Part shown: piece by piece, positions 26,404 through 34,419 of the stretch
How positions within the stretch are numbered: position 1 is the first letter of the stretch
Layout: each line of letters begins with the position of its first letter
NCBI RefSeq assembly: GCF_002943465.1
Contig: NZ_PTQY01000001.1
Coordinates: forward strand, 434,001 to 498,000
DNA: 64,000 nt
Direction: 5' to 3'
Source: Rhodoferax sp. TS-BS-61-7
GTDB taxonomy: Bacteria > Pseudomonadota > Gammaproteobacteria > Burkholderiales > Burkholderiaceae_C
Notes under the pieces: generated by a model
What the model saw: only the letters and a program-made list of their open reading frames with translations
Told to the model about the DNA's origin: nothing
Databases searched by the model: none
Translations under genes and position numbers: made by a program

Positions 26404-28500
26404 TCAGGCTTTTGTATGGTGGCCGTAACGTGCCATGAGTGCGGCCTGGGCCCCATGGGCGGGGGTGTGCGGACTGTGTGACTGCACCCGCTGGTAGCGG
26501 CCATCGGCACCCAGATCCCAGGCGTCCACCCCATCGTGCAAATACGCCACCAGGCACTCATCCACCATGCGCTGGCGCAACACCGGGTCGGTCACCGGCC
26601 AGGCCAGCTCCACACGCCGCACCATGTTGCGGTTCATCCAGTCGGCGCTCGACAGGTAGAGGTCTTCCACCTCGCCCTGGCGGAAATAAAACACCCGTGA
26701 GTGCTCCAGAAACCGACCAATCACCGAACGCACGCGGATGTTCTCGGTGCGGCCCGACACCTGGGCCGGCAGCATGCAGGCACCGCGCACGATCAGGTCG
26801 ATCTGCACACCCTGCGCACCCGCGCGCATCAGGCTGCGGATCAGGGCCTCGTCGGTCAGTGAATTCATCTTGGCCACGATGCGGGTGGACTCCCCCCGGC
26901 CCGCGGCGTCGCCCAGCGCGTCAATCTTGGCCACCAGGTTGCGGTGCAAATGAAATGGCGCCATCCACAACTTGGACAGGCGTGGCAGCTTGCTTTGGCT
27001 GGCCAGGTGTACAAACACGTGCTCCATGTCGGTGGTGATACTGGTGTCTGCCGTGAGGTGGCTGATATCGGTGTACAGCCGGGCCGTGCGCGGGTTGTAG
27101 TTGCCGGTGGACAAATGGCCGTAACGTTTGAGCGACTTGCCCTCGCGCCGGGTGATCAACATCATCTTGGCATGTGTCTTGAGGCCCACCACGCCGTACA
27201 CCACCTGCGCGCCAATCGACTCCAGCATCTCGGCCCAGTTGATGTTGGCCTCTTCGTCAAAACGGGCCTTGAGCTCCACCACCACCGTCACCTCTTTGCC
27301 GCGACGCACCGCTTCACGCAGCAGGTCCATCAACTCTGAATCGGCCCCGGTGCGGTAAATGGTTTGTTTGATGGCCAGCACCTGCGGGTCGTTCACCGCC
27401 TCGCGCAGAAAGGCCAGCACGCCGTCAAAACTCTCAAACGGCTGGTGCATCAGGATGTCGCCCTGCTTGAGCTGCGCAAAGATGGATTGCGCCTGCTGCA
27501 GCTGCGCCGGAAACGAGGGGCGGTAGGCCGGGAAACACAGGTCAGGCCGGTTCACCAGGTCAATCAGCTGCGTGAGGCGCACCAGGTTCACCGGGCCGTG
27601 CACGCGGTACAGCGCCTTGGGCGGCAGGGCAAACTGTTTGAGCAAAAAGTCCGCCAGGTGTTCGGAACAACCAGCCGACACTTCCAGCCGCACGGCCTGG
27701 CCGTAATGGCGGTGCACCAGGCCCTGGCGCAAGGCGGTGCGCAGGTTTTGCACATCGTCTTCGTCCACCGCCAGGTCTGAGTGGCGGGTCACACGGAACT
27801 GCGAAAACTGCCCCACCACACGCCCCGGAAACAGCGAGTCCAGGTGTGCACGGATGACGCTGGACAGCGACACAAACAGCGTGCGTTTTCCCGCCACCTT
27901 ATCGGGCATACGAATCAGGCGCGGCAACACCCGTGGCACTTTCACAATCGCGATTTCGTTCTCGCGCCCAAAGGCATCTTTGCCACTGAGGCGCACGATG
28001 AAGTTCAGCGACTTGTTGGCCACCTGGGGAAACGGGTGCGAGGGGTCCAGCCCCACTGGGATCAGCAGCGGGCGGACTTCGCGTTCGAAGTACTGGCGCA
28101 CCCAGGCGCGCTGGGCCACGGTGCGCTCGCCATGCGAGGCGATGTGCAGGCCTTCGCGCGCAAAGGCTGGCATGAGCTGTTCGTTGTACAGCGTGTACTG
28201 GCGCGCCACCAGGGTGTGCAGGGCATCGGCCAGGCGGTCGAAAGAGCCTACGCTGAACTGGCCCTTCTGGTCATTGGCCTGGCTGGCCGTGAGGTGCGGC
28301 TCAGCGCGCACTTCAAAAAACTCATCGAGGTTGGAGGACACGATGCACAGGTAGCGCAAGCGCTCCAGCAGCGGTACATCGTCACGCACCGCCCAGTCCA
28401 GCACACGCTCATTAAAGGCCAGGATGCTGTGGTCGCGGTCCAGCAAATCGGGCGCGACGGGCGCGGGCTTGGCAAAGCGCTTGCGGAGAACAGACAACAT
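26404..28500 (-). CDS. ppk1: Polyphosphate kinase 1
   Basis: 698 residues from ATG 28500; a GTG two codons upstream is possible but has a poorer ribosome-binding site. The N-terminal domain has NLDEFFEVRAEP. The catalytic core has IYRTGADSELMDLL, the autophosphorylated His in VVGLKTHAKMML, and YGHLSTGNYNPRTARLYTD. A second His motif region (DLYLSSADWMNRN) closes the domain. It builds polyphosphate from ATP. A Pho box with a -10 sits upstream, inside the end of the agt gene. sixA follows. Confidence 0.97.
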   Translation of the reverse strand: MLSVLRKRFAKPAPVAPDLLDRDHSILAFNERVLDWAVRDDVPLLERLRYLCIVSSNLDEFFEVRAEPHLTASQANDQKGQFSVGSFDRLADALHTLVARQYTLYNEQLMPAFAREGLHIASHGERTVAQRAWVRQYFEREVRPLLIPVGLDPSHPFPQVANKSLNFIVRLSGKDAFGRENEIAIVKVPRVLPRLIRMPDKVAGKRTLFVSLSSVIRAHLDSLFPGRVVGQFSQFRVTRHSDLAVDEDDVQNLRTALRQGLVHRHYGQAVRLEVSAGCSEHLADFLLKQFALPPKALYRVHGPVNLVRLTQLIDLVNRPDLCFPAYRPSFPAQLQQAQSIFAQLKQGDILMHQPFESFDGVLAFLREAVNDPQVLAIKQTIYRTGADSELMDLLREAVRRGKEVTVVVELKARFDEEANINWAEMLESIGAQVVYGVVGLKTHAKMMLITRREGKSLKRYGHLSTGNYNPRTARLYTDISHLTADTSITTDMEHVFVHLASQSKLPRLSKLWMAPFHLHRNLVAKIDALGDAAGRGESTRIVAKMNSLTDEALIRSLMRAGAQGVQIDLIVRGACMLPAQVSGRTENIRVRSVIGRFLEHSRVFYFRQGEVEDLYLSSADWMNRNMVRRVELAWPVTDPVLRQRMVDECLVAYLHDGVDAWDLGADGRYQRVQSHSPHTPAHGAQAALMARYGHHTKA

Positions 28501-28534
28501 GAACACCTACCCATTTATGACACAACGGTGAAGG

Positions 28535-28568
28535 ATTGTTGACTTTCAAGATGACAGTGATGTGACAT
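28535..28568 (-). promoter_or_regulatory. Pho box and -10 of ppk1-sixA
   Basis: Minus-strand box at 28551-28568 reads ATGTCACATCACTGTCAT (12 of 18), half-sites 11 bp apart. An AACAAT hexamer (28535-28540) lies 10 bp downstream. The box overlaps the last codons of the upstream glycosyltransferase gene, so ppk1 can be induced apart from the lipid operon. Confidence 0.7.
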
Positions 28569-29616
28569 CTTGTGCCGCAGCGGGTGCGCTGGCAGGCGCG
28601 ACCCGCGCCGGTACCAGGTGGCCGGCAAACAGCAGCGCCGCATACGCCCAACCAAAGTGCAGGGCCCGCGCACGTGCCTCGTGGCGCGGCACCGACAAGG
28701 CACCGTACCAGGCCTGGGTCAGGTCGGCATGTAACACCCCGCCCTGCGGGGGAGCACCCACCACCTCGTTGGGCCCCTCCACCGGATAGGCTGCCACCGG
28801 TGTGCCGCAGGCCATGGCCTCCAGCATCACCAAGCCAAAGGTCTCGGAGCGGCTGGGCATGACGAATACATCGGCCGCGGCATACACGCGGGCCAGCTCG
28901 TCACGCGGCAACACGCCCAGCCAGCGCACATGCGGATAACGCTCGCGCAGGCTGGCCTCCAGCGGGCCCACGCCACACACCACCTTGGTGCCCGGCACGT
29001 CCATCTGCAGAAAAGCGTCGATATTTTTTTCGTACGACACGCGCCCCACAAACAGCGACACCGGCCGTGCCAGCAGGCCCAGCGGTGCATACACCCGCGG
29101 TTCCTCCTGGTAGGGGAAGAGCTGCACATCCACGCCGTGGGTCCAGCTGCGCAGCTTGCGAAAACCCTGCGCATCCAGCATGCGCAGCACGCTGGGCGTG
29201 GGCACCATCACACCGGAGGACGGCTTGTGGAAATGGCGGAACAGCGCATAGCCCATCCAGAGCGGGATCTTGAGCGCGGCCTGCAGGATTTCAGGGAAAC
29301 GCGTGTGGTACGCGCTGGTGAAAGCCAGCTTGTGCTTGCGGCAGTAGCTGCGCCCGGCCCAGCCCAAGGGGCCTTCGGTGGCGAGGTGAATCGCGTCGGG
29401 TGCGCAGGCGTCCAGCATCAGCGCCAGCGCCTTGCCGGGGCGCACGGCCAAATCAATGCCGGTGTAGCCCGGGCAGGGCCGGGTCTTGAACAAACCGGGG
29501 TGAATCACCTCCACCACGTGGCCCAGGCCTTTGAGTTCGCGCACCAGCTCCACCAGGGTGGTGACCACGCCATTGACCTGTGGTTGCCATGCGTCGGTAA
29601 TCAGGGCGAGTTTCAT
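28546..29616 (-). CDS. agt: GT4 glycosyltransferase, Agt-like glycolipid synthase
   Basis: 356 residues, GT-B fold. The N-terminal loop is ITDAWQPQVNGVVTTL, followed by a VGRVSYEKNID hinge and a C-terminal nucleotide-sugar site (PSRSETFGLVMLEAMACGTPVAAYP). It resembles the Agt/SqdX-type enzymes that glycosylate diacylglycerol. The best support is context: its start overlaps the plcP stop by 4 nt (ATGA), and plcP-agt pairs make glycolipids in place of phospholipids in phosphate-starved Proteobacteria. The sugar donor (UDP-glucose or UDP-glucuronate) cannot be told. Alternative: a mannosyltransferase of the PimB type. Confidence 0.75.
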   Translation of the reverse strand: MKLALITDAWQPQVNGVVTTLVELVRELKGLGHVVEVIHPGLFKTRPCPGYTGIDLAVRPGKALALMLDACAPDAIHLATEGPLGWAGRSYCRKHKLAFTSAYHTRFPEILQAALKIPLWMGYALFRHFHKPSSGVMVPTPSVLRMLDAQGFRKLRSWTHGVDVQLFPYQEEPRVYAPLGLLARPVSLFVGRVSYEKNIDAFLQMDVPGTKVVCGVGPLEASLRERYPHVRWLGVLPRDELARVYAAADVFVMPSRSETFGLVMLEAMACGTPVAAYPVEGPNEVVGAPPQGGVLHADLTQAWYGALSVPRHEARARALHFGWAYAALLFAGHLVPARVAPASAPAAAQDVTSLSS

Positions 29617-30482
29617 GCGTGAGTTTCCTGCAAAGCGGGGGTGGCCACCGCGGTGGCCGGGGGAGTGGGCGTTCCCGCCCAGTAAATGAGTTCAAGCTGG
29701 CCATCCAGGTGCTCCACCAGCGCGGTGCGGCTTTCCACCCAATCGCCGTCGTTGCAGTACAGCGTGCCCTCGATGGTGCGCATCTCGGCATGGTGGATGT
29801 GGCCGCAGACCACGCCGTCGTGGCCCCGGCGGCGCGCCTCGTGGGCCACGGCTTTCTCAAAGTCGGTCACGTAGTTCAACGCCTTCTTGACCTTGTGCTT
29901 GAGGTAGGCCGAGAGCGACCAGTACGGCAGGCCCATGCGTGCGCGCAGGGTGTTGAGGTAGCGGTTGAGCTTGAGGGTGAACTCGTAGGCGTTGTCGCCC
30001 AGGTAGGCCAGCCACTTGGCGCACTGGATCACGCCATCAAAGTAGTCGCCGTGCGTAACCCACAGCGTGCGGCCGTCGGCTGTGGTGTGCACCGTATCCT
30101 GATGCACCTCGATGCCACCAAACTGGTGGCCGACAAAGGCACGGGCGAATTCGTCGTGGTTGCCGGGGATGAAGACCACGCGGCAGCCTTTACGTGCGCG
30201 ACGCAGCAACTTCTGCACCACATCGTTGTGCGCCTGCGGCCAGAACCAGCGGCGGCGCAGCTGCCAGCCGTCCACGATGTCACCCACCAGATACAGGTGG
30301 TCGCTGGGGTGGTGTTTCAGAAAATCCAACAAGGCCTTGGCCTGGCAGCCGGCGGTTCCCAGGTGGATGTCGGACACAAACACCGCGCGGTAGCGGCGGT
30401 GGCCCACCTCATCGTCATCGACTTCGGCGCCTGGCGCCAAACCCTGCCAGTTGGCGCCCAGAGCGTCGAAGGCGGTGCGCAT
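29613..30482 (-). CDS. plcP: PlcP-like phospholipase C (calcineurin-type metallophosphoesterase)
   Basis: 289 residues. Metal-binding blocks are FVSDIHLGTAGCQA, LVGDIVDGWQLRRRWFWPQ, IPGNHDEF, TVHTTADGRTLWVTHGDYFD and VCGHIHHAE. These match the LpxH-related PlcP family (S. meliloti SMc00171 type), which cuts phospholipids to diacylglycerol under phosphate stress. Many pipelines would call it UDP-2,3-diacylglucosamine hydrolase. The olsB-plcP-agt order and the Pho box favour PlcP. It starts within the olsB stop (TGATG). Confidence 0.78.
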   Translation of the reverse strand: MRTAFDALGANWQGLAPGAEVDDDEVGHRRYRAVFVSDIHLGTAGCQAKALLDFLKHHPSDHLYLVGDIVDGWQLRRRWFWPQAHNDVVQKLLRRARKGCRVVFIPGNHDEFARAFVGHQFGGIEVHQDTVHTTADGRTLWVTHGDYFDGVIQCAKWLAYLGDNAYEFTLKLNRYLNTLRARMGLPYWSLSAYLKHKVKKALNYVTDFEKAVAHEARRRGHDGVVCGHIHHAEMRTIEGTLYCNDGDWVESRTALVEHLDGQLELIYWAGTPTPPATAVATPALQETHA

Positions 30483-31324
30483 CAGGCCCCCAGAAAGTGC
30501 TTACGGTAACGGGCCGGCAAGTCGGCAATGCGCATCAGCATCGGCAAGTCGGCCGAGTTGAAGTCCGGGTCCCAGGCTGGCGCGCCCAGCACCTTGGCGC
30601 CCAGGCGCAAGTAGCCTTTGATGAGCGCTGGCGGCTCCACGTCCAGCGTGCTGTCCAGTTGATCAATTGGCAGCGGCAGACGCGGCCGCACGTGGTATTC
30701 AATGGGGGCCAAATGCGTGGCTTGCACTTGGCGCCAGATGCTGGCCGCCGCGTCGCCACTCACGATGCCGTTGTGCAGCATGGGCACGCTGGCGCAGCCA
30801 ATCATGGTGTCGAGCTGGTTGCGCACCATGAACTCGGCCAGCGCCCCCCACAACGCCATGATGACGCCACCATGGCGGTGGTCCGGGTGCACGCAGCTGC
30901 GGCCCAGTTCCACCATGCGTTCGCGCATGCTGCGCAGGCGGGTCAGGTCGAACTCGGTGTCGCTGTAAAAGCTGCCCACGCGCTTGGCTTGGGTAGGGGT
31001 GAGCACGCGGTAGGTGCCGATAACCTGGCCGCTGGCCTGGTCGCGCACGATGAGGTGCTCGCAGTAGTTGTCAAACAGGTCCACGTCGTGACCGGCAATG
31101 GGGGTGTTCAAGCGGGCGCCCATTTCACCGGCAAACACGTCAAAGCGCAGGCGCTGGGCGGCGCGCACTTCGTCCTGGTGGCGGGCCCAGGAGACCTCGA
31201 TGCCGTTGCGCACGGGCACAGCGTCTGACGCCTGTACGGCGATGGATTGCACCGCGATAGGCGCAATGGGGTGTACGGTGGGTGAGGCCAGCGTAGGCAC
31301 GGCAGTGGCGGATATTGTTGGCAT
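30482..31324 (-). CDS. olsB: OlsB-like ornithine N-acyltransferase (GNAT fold)
   Basis: 280 residues from ATG 31324, which has an AAGGAAGGGG ribosome-binding site. The core has LRFDVFAGEMGARL, VIGTYRVLTP, SFYSDTEFDL, MVELGRSCVHPDHR and a C-terminal FNSADLPMLMRIADLPARYRKH, the hallmarks of OlsB. It transfers a 3-hydroxyacyl chain from ACP to ornithine, the first step to phosphate-free ornithine lipids. The OlsA partner is not in the window. The first 60 residues are low-complexity and not conserved. It is first in an operon with plcP and agt, behind a Pho-box-like site. Confidence 0.8.
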   Translation of the reverse strand: MPTISATAVPTLASPTVHPIAPIAVQSIAVQASDAVPVRNGIEVSWARHQDEVRAAQRLRFDVFAGEMGARLNTPIAGHDVDLFDNYCEHLIVRDQASGQVIGTYRVLTPTQAKRVGSFYSDTEFDLTRLRSMRERMVELGRSCVHPDHRHGGVIMALWGALAEFMVRNQLDTMIGCASVPMLHNGIVSGDAAASIWRQVQATHLAPIEYHVRPRLPLPIDQLDSTLDVEPPALIKGYLRLGAKVLGAPAWDPDFNSADLPMLMRIADLPARYRKHFLGA

Positions 31325-31401
31325 TCTTGTCCCCTTCCTTGAGCGTGATTGCACTGACCGGGAAGTGTGAAGAGCACCTGTGACCCACACATGGCAGACG
31401 C

Positions 31402-31419
31402 GTGAAGTTTTTGTGACAC
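31402..31419 (-). promoter_or_regulatory. Pho-box-like site before olsB-plcP-agt
   Basis: Minus strand GTGTCACAAAAACTTCAC, 12 of 18 matches; the first half-site (TGTCA) is perfect and the second degenerate. It lies about 78 bp before the olsB ATG. The -10 is not clear. It is the weakest of the five boxes. Confidence 0.5.
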
Positions 31420-31440
31420 AAATTGCGTCGTGGCAATTGA

Positions 31441-31464
31441 TTCAATATTTCAAGTATTATTGAA
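31441..31464 (+). promoter_or_regulatory. ArsR operator
   Basis: TTCAATA and TATTGAA form perfect inverted arms 10 nt apart. This AT-rich dyad directly before arsR is typical of an ArsR/SmtB-family operator. It ends 2 nt before the arsR ATG, leaving no room for a ribosome-binding site. Confidence 0.75.
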
Positions 31465-31466
31465 AT

Positions 31467-31811
31467 ATGAACACCACAGCCTTTGATGAAGCCCAAGCCC
31501 TCAAGGCCCTGACTGCCCTGGCCCAGGCCCAGCGCCTGCGCGCCTTCAAGGCCCTGGTGGTGGCCGGCCCCGAAGGCCTGACCCCCGGCACACTGGCCCA
31601 GCAGTTGGACAGCGCTCCCAGCGCCCTCTCTTTCCACCTCAAGGAACTGGCCCATTCCGGCTTGGTAGACATCGAGCAGCGCGGGCGCAACCTGATTTAC
31701 CGCGCCAACTTTGCCCAAATGAACGGCCTGCTGGCCTATATGACCATGCACTGCTGCCAGGGCGAAAGCTGCGAGGTGAGCGACAGCACGGCGGGTTGCG
31801 CCAGCTGTTAG
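31467..31811 (+). CDS. arsR: ArsR-family arsenic-responsive repressor
   Basis: 114 residues. The winged helix is ALAQAQRLRAFKALV to LDSAPSALSFHLKELAHSGLV. Cysteines lie in the C-terminal tail (HCCQGESCEV and GCASC), suggesting that As(III) binds there rather than in the ELCVC site of the E. coli protein. It should repress the operon down to arsA. The ATG stands 2 nt after the operator, so the message may be leaderless. It diverges from olsB. Confidence 0.88.
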   Translation: MNTTAFDEAQALKALTALAQAQRLRAFKALVVAGPEGLTPGTLAQQLDSAPSALSFHLKELAHSGLVDIEQRGRNLIYRANFAQMNGLLAYMTMHCCQGESCEVSDSTAGCASC

Positions 31812-31832
31812 CCCACTCTGCATTTACAAGCC

Positions 31833-31890
31833 AAATTGGCCTCTAGACCTTGTGGATTATGCGCAAGCAGCTACTGAATTCATAGCAAAT
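31833..31890 (-). repeat. Dispersed 55-bp repeat, copy 4 (intergenic)
   Basis: Full-length reverse copy: AAATTGGCCTCTAGACC, then GCGCAAGCAGCT, then CATAGCAAAT. It fills most of the arsR-arsC gap and ends 33 bp before the arsC start. Confidence 0.88.
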
Positions 31891-31922
31891 ACCCCTTAAC
31901 CGCCCTCAAACCAGGAGCCCTC

Positions 31923-32423
31923 ATGTCCAAATCGCCCCTCAACGTCCTCTTCTTGTGCACCCACAACTCGGCCCGCAGCATCCTGGCCGAGGCCACGCTC
32001 AACCACATCGGGGGCGGCCGCTTCAAGGGCTTCTCCGCTGGCAGCAGCCCGCGCGAGAACCAGCAACCCAACCCCATCGGCCTGCAAACCCTGCGCAACG
32101 CAGGCATTACTACCGACGGCCTGCGAAGCAAAAGCTGGGATGAATTCGCCCTGCCCGCCGCACCGCATATGGACCTGATCATCACCGTGTGTGACAACGC
32201 CGCCGGCGAGGTCTGCCCTTTTTGGCCCGGCAAACCCGCGACCGCCCACTGGGGCTATGCCGACCCGTCTGCGGGCGACGGTACGGACGCGGAAAAAGCC
32301 GAAGCTTTCAAACACACCCTGCACGCCATCCGCCGCCGGCTGGACCTGCTGGTGAACCTACCGGCTGACAAACTGGAGACCATGGCCATCCAGCAAACCG
32401 CGAAAGATTTGGCGAAAGCATGA
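31923..32423 (+). CDS. arsC: Arsenate reductase, low-MW tyrosine phosphatase type (thioredoxin-coupled)
   Basis: 166 residues. The P-loop CTHNSARS has its catalytic Cys at residue 12. The redox-relay cysteines are in VCDNAAGEVC, spaced as Cys82/Cys89 of the S. aureus enzyme, so it should draw electrons from thioredoxin. It reduces As(V) to As(III). The last codon runs into the aquaporin start (ATGA). A second, unrelated arsenate reductase lies two genes on. Confidence 0.92.
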   Translation: MSKSPLNVLFLCTHNSARSILAEATLNHIGGGRFKGFSAGSSPRENQQPNPIGLQTLRNAGITTDGLRSKSWDEFALPAAPHMDLIITVCDNAAGEVCPFWPGKPATAHWGYADPSAGDGTDAEKAEAFKHTLHAIRRRLDLLVNLPADKLETMAIQQTAKDLAKA

Positions 32424-33274
32424 GCGAACCCACGAAGATGAAATCGCGTCGCAACGCCACACCAGACACCTGGGCGGCAGAGCGTTCTGCGCAGGTAAAG
32501 GGTGAGACCCCGCAGCGGGCGGAGGACACGAAGCAGAACGCTCTGCCGCCCAGGCGCCTCGTACCAAAGGCACGCCCACAGCCGCTCGCACAACAGCTAC
32601 TCGCAGAATTCACAGGCACCGCCGCCCTGCTCTGCGCCGTCATAGGCTCCGGCATCATGGCCCAGCGCATGAGCGGCGGCAACGACGGCGTGGCGCTCTT
32701 GGCCAACACGCTGGCCACCGTGTTTGCGCTGTATGTGCTGATTGAAACCCTGGGGCCTGTGAGCGGGGCCCACTTCAACCCGCTGGTCACCTTGGTTATG
32801 TGGTCAAAAGGCCAGTTGACGACCGTCAATAGTGCGCGAACAGCTATTCTTTTTATAGCAGCACAACTCTCGGGTGCGGTCGCGGGCGCTGCACTGGCCA
32901 ACGCTATGTTCGAGCTGCCGCTGCTGCACGTCAGCCAACACCTGCGCGGTGGCTGGGACGCGGCCAACCAGTTCACCGGCTGGGGCCAGTGGGTGGCCGA
33001 AGCCGTGGCCACCGGCGGCCTGCTGTTCACCATCCTGCGGGCGCCTGAAGGCAAAGCCAGCGCATTGGTGGCTTGCTACATCGGCGCGGCCTACTGGTTC
33101 ACTGCCAGCACCTCGTTTGCCAACCCGGCGGCCATTTTGGGCCGCATGTTCAGCGACAGCTTTGCCGGCATTGCGCCGGCCAGCGCCATTGGCTTTGTGC
33201 TGGCGCAATGCGTGGGCGCAATGCTCGGCGTTGCCTTGGCCCATGCGCTCTCCATCAAGAAAGAAACCGTATGA
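32420..33274 (+). CDS. aqpS: MIP-family aquaglyceroporin, AqpS-like arsenite channel
   Basis: 284 residues, longer than usual. The channel starts near residue 54 (QQLLAEFTGTAALL) and has six helices and two half-helix motifs, HFNPLVT (NPL in place of NPA) and FANPAAI. In some rhizobial ars operons an AqpS channel lets As(III) out. Residues about 17-45 are encoded by a 22-bp inverted repeat and its loop, an insertion foreign to the family. A degenerate copy of the dispersed repeat encodes NSARTAILFIAA in a helix. The ATG overlaps the arsC stop. Confidence 0.85.
   Translation: MSEPTKMKSRRNATPDTWAAERSAQVKGETPQRAEDTKQNALPPRRLVPKARPQPLAQQLLAEFTGTAALLCAVIGSGIMAQRMSGGNDGVALLANTLATVFALYVLIETLGPVSGAHFNPLVTLVMWSKGQLTTVNSARTAILFIAAQLSGAVAGAALANAMFELPLLHVSQHLRGGWDAANQFTGWGQWVAEAVATGGLLFTILRAPEGKASALVACYIGAAYWFTASTSFANPAAILGRMFSDSFAGIAPASAIGFVLAQCVGAMLGVALAHALSIKKETV
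32469..32554. repeat. 22-bp inverted repeat inside the aquaporin N-terminus
   Basis: Arms 32469-32490 and 32533-32554 are perfect inverted 22-mers around a 42-nt loop. The block is translated in frame and sits before the first channel helix, as a small palindromic insertion would. Confidence 0.85.
32825..32863 (-). repeat. Dispersed 55-bp repeat, copy 5 (inside aqpS, partial)
   Basis: Only the core half is kept: GCGCGAACAGCT followed by TTTTTATAGCA. It is translated as NSARTAILFIAA in a membrane helix. Confidence 0.65.
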
Positions 33275-33690
33275 CCATTACCATCTTCCACAACCCTGCC
33301 TGCGGGACGTCGCGCAACACGCTAGCCATGATCCGCAACAGCGGCGTCGAGCCAGAGGTTATTGAGTACCTGAAAACTCCGCCCACCAAAGCGCGCTTGC
33401 AAGAACTGCTGGCGGCTATGGGCACCGGCCCGCGCGCCCTGCTACGCGAAAAAGGCACGCCTTACGCCGAGCTGGATTTGGCGAACGAGAAGTGGACCGA
33501 CGACGAGCTGTTGGACTTCATGCTGGCCCACCCCATCCTGATCAACCGCCCCGTGGTGGAAACCCCGCTAGGCACCCGCCTGTGCCGCCCCTCCGAGCTG
33601 GTGCTGGACATCCTGCCCCAAGCCCAACAAGCCGCATTCGCCAAAGAGGACGGCGAAGCGGTGGTGAATGACAAGGGCGAACGTGCCTGA
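33271..33690 (+). CDS. arsC: Arsenate reductase, glutaredoxin-coupled type
   Basis: 139 residues from ATG 33271, which overlaps the aquaporin stop (ATGA). The active site is [12 protein letters not shown] (Cys near residue 11). ArsC-family arginines are in [15 protein letters not shown]. It uses glutathione and glutaredoxin, unlike the thioredoxin-type enzyme two genes upstream. Having both lets the operon draw on two electron sources. Confidence 0.93.
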   Translation: MTITIFHNPACGTSRNTLAMIRNSGVEPEVIEYLKTPPTKARLQELLAAMGTGPRALLREKGTPYAELDLANEKWTDDELLDFMLAHPILINRPVVETPLGTRLCRPSELVLDILPQAQQAAFAKEDGEAVVNDKGERA

Positions 33691-34402
33691 GTTGATCAAC
33701 CCCCTGCCCCAGCTGGACGCAGCGCACTTCCGCTTGCCCGATGCGGCCGCGCTGCGCCCGGCGCCCTCCCCCCACGCGCCCCGCATTGCGCTGCTCTACG
33801 GCTCGCTGCGGCCCCGGTCTTTCAGCCGGCTGTTGACCGAGGAAGCGGCCCGCATGCTGCAAGCCATGGGCGCCGAAACCCGTATCTTCAACCCCAGCGG
33901 CCTGCCCCTGCCCGACGACGCACCCGACACCCACCCCAAGGTGCAGGAGCTGCGGGAACTGACCCGGTGGAGCGAAGGCATGGTCTGGACCTCGCCCGAG
34001 CGGCATGGCGCCATGACCGGCATCATGAAAGCGCAGATCGACTGGATTCCGCTCAACAGCGGCGCGGTGCGCCCCACCCAGGGCAAAACGCTGGCGGTGA
34101 TGCAGGTGAGCGGCGGCTCGCAGAGCTTCAACGCCGTGAACCAGATGCGTGTGCTGGGCCGCTGGATGCGCATGCTCACCATCCCCAACCAAAGCTCCGT
34201 GGCCAAGGCGTACATGGAGTTCGGTGACGACGACCGCATGAAGCCCTCTGCTTACTTTGACCGCGTGGTCGATGTGATGGAAGAGCTCATGAAGTTCACG
34301 CTACTCACTCGTGACGCCTCACCCTATCTGGTGGACCGCTACAGCGAGCGCAAAGAGAGCGCTGAGCAACTGATGAAGCGGGTGAATCAGCGTAGCCTGT
34401 AG
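33668..34402 (+). CDS. arsH: ArsH NADPH-dependent FMN reductase
   Basis: 244 residues. The flavodoxin-like fold has the FMN phosphate loop [13 protein letters not shown] and [20 protein letters not shown]. ArsH oxidises trivalent organoarsenicals or lowers oxidative stress during arsenic exposure. The start overlaps the arsC end by 23 nt; a GTG at 33683 is an alternative. Confidence 0.93.
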   Translation: MTRANVPELINPLPQLDAAHFRLPDAAALRPAPSPHAPRIALLYGSLRPRSFSRLLTEEAARMLQAMGAETRIFNPSGLPLPDDAPDTHPKVQELRELTRWSEGMVWTSPERHGAMTGIMKAQIDWIPLNSGAVRPTQGKTLAVMQVSGGSQSFNAVNQMRVLGRWMRMLTIPNQSSVAKAYMEFGDDDRMKPSAYFDRVVDVMEELMKFTLLTRDASPYLVDRYSERKESAEQLMKRVNQRSL

Positions 34403-34419
34403 CAACAAGCCCCCAACCC

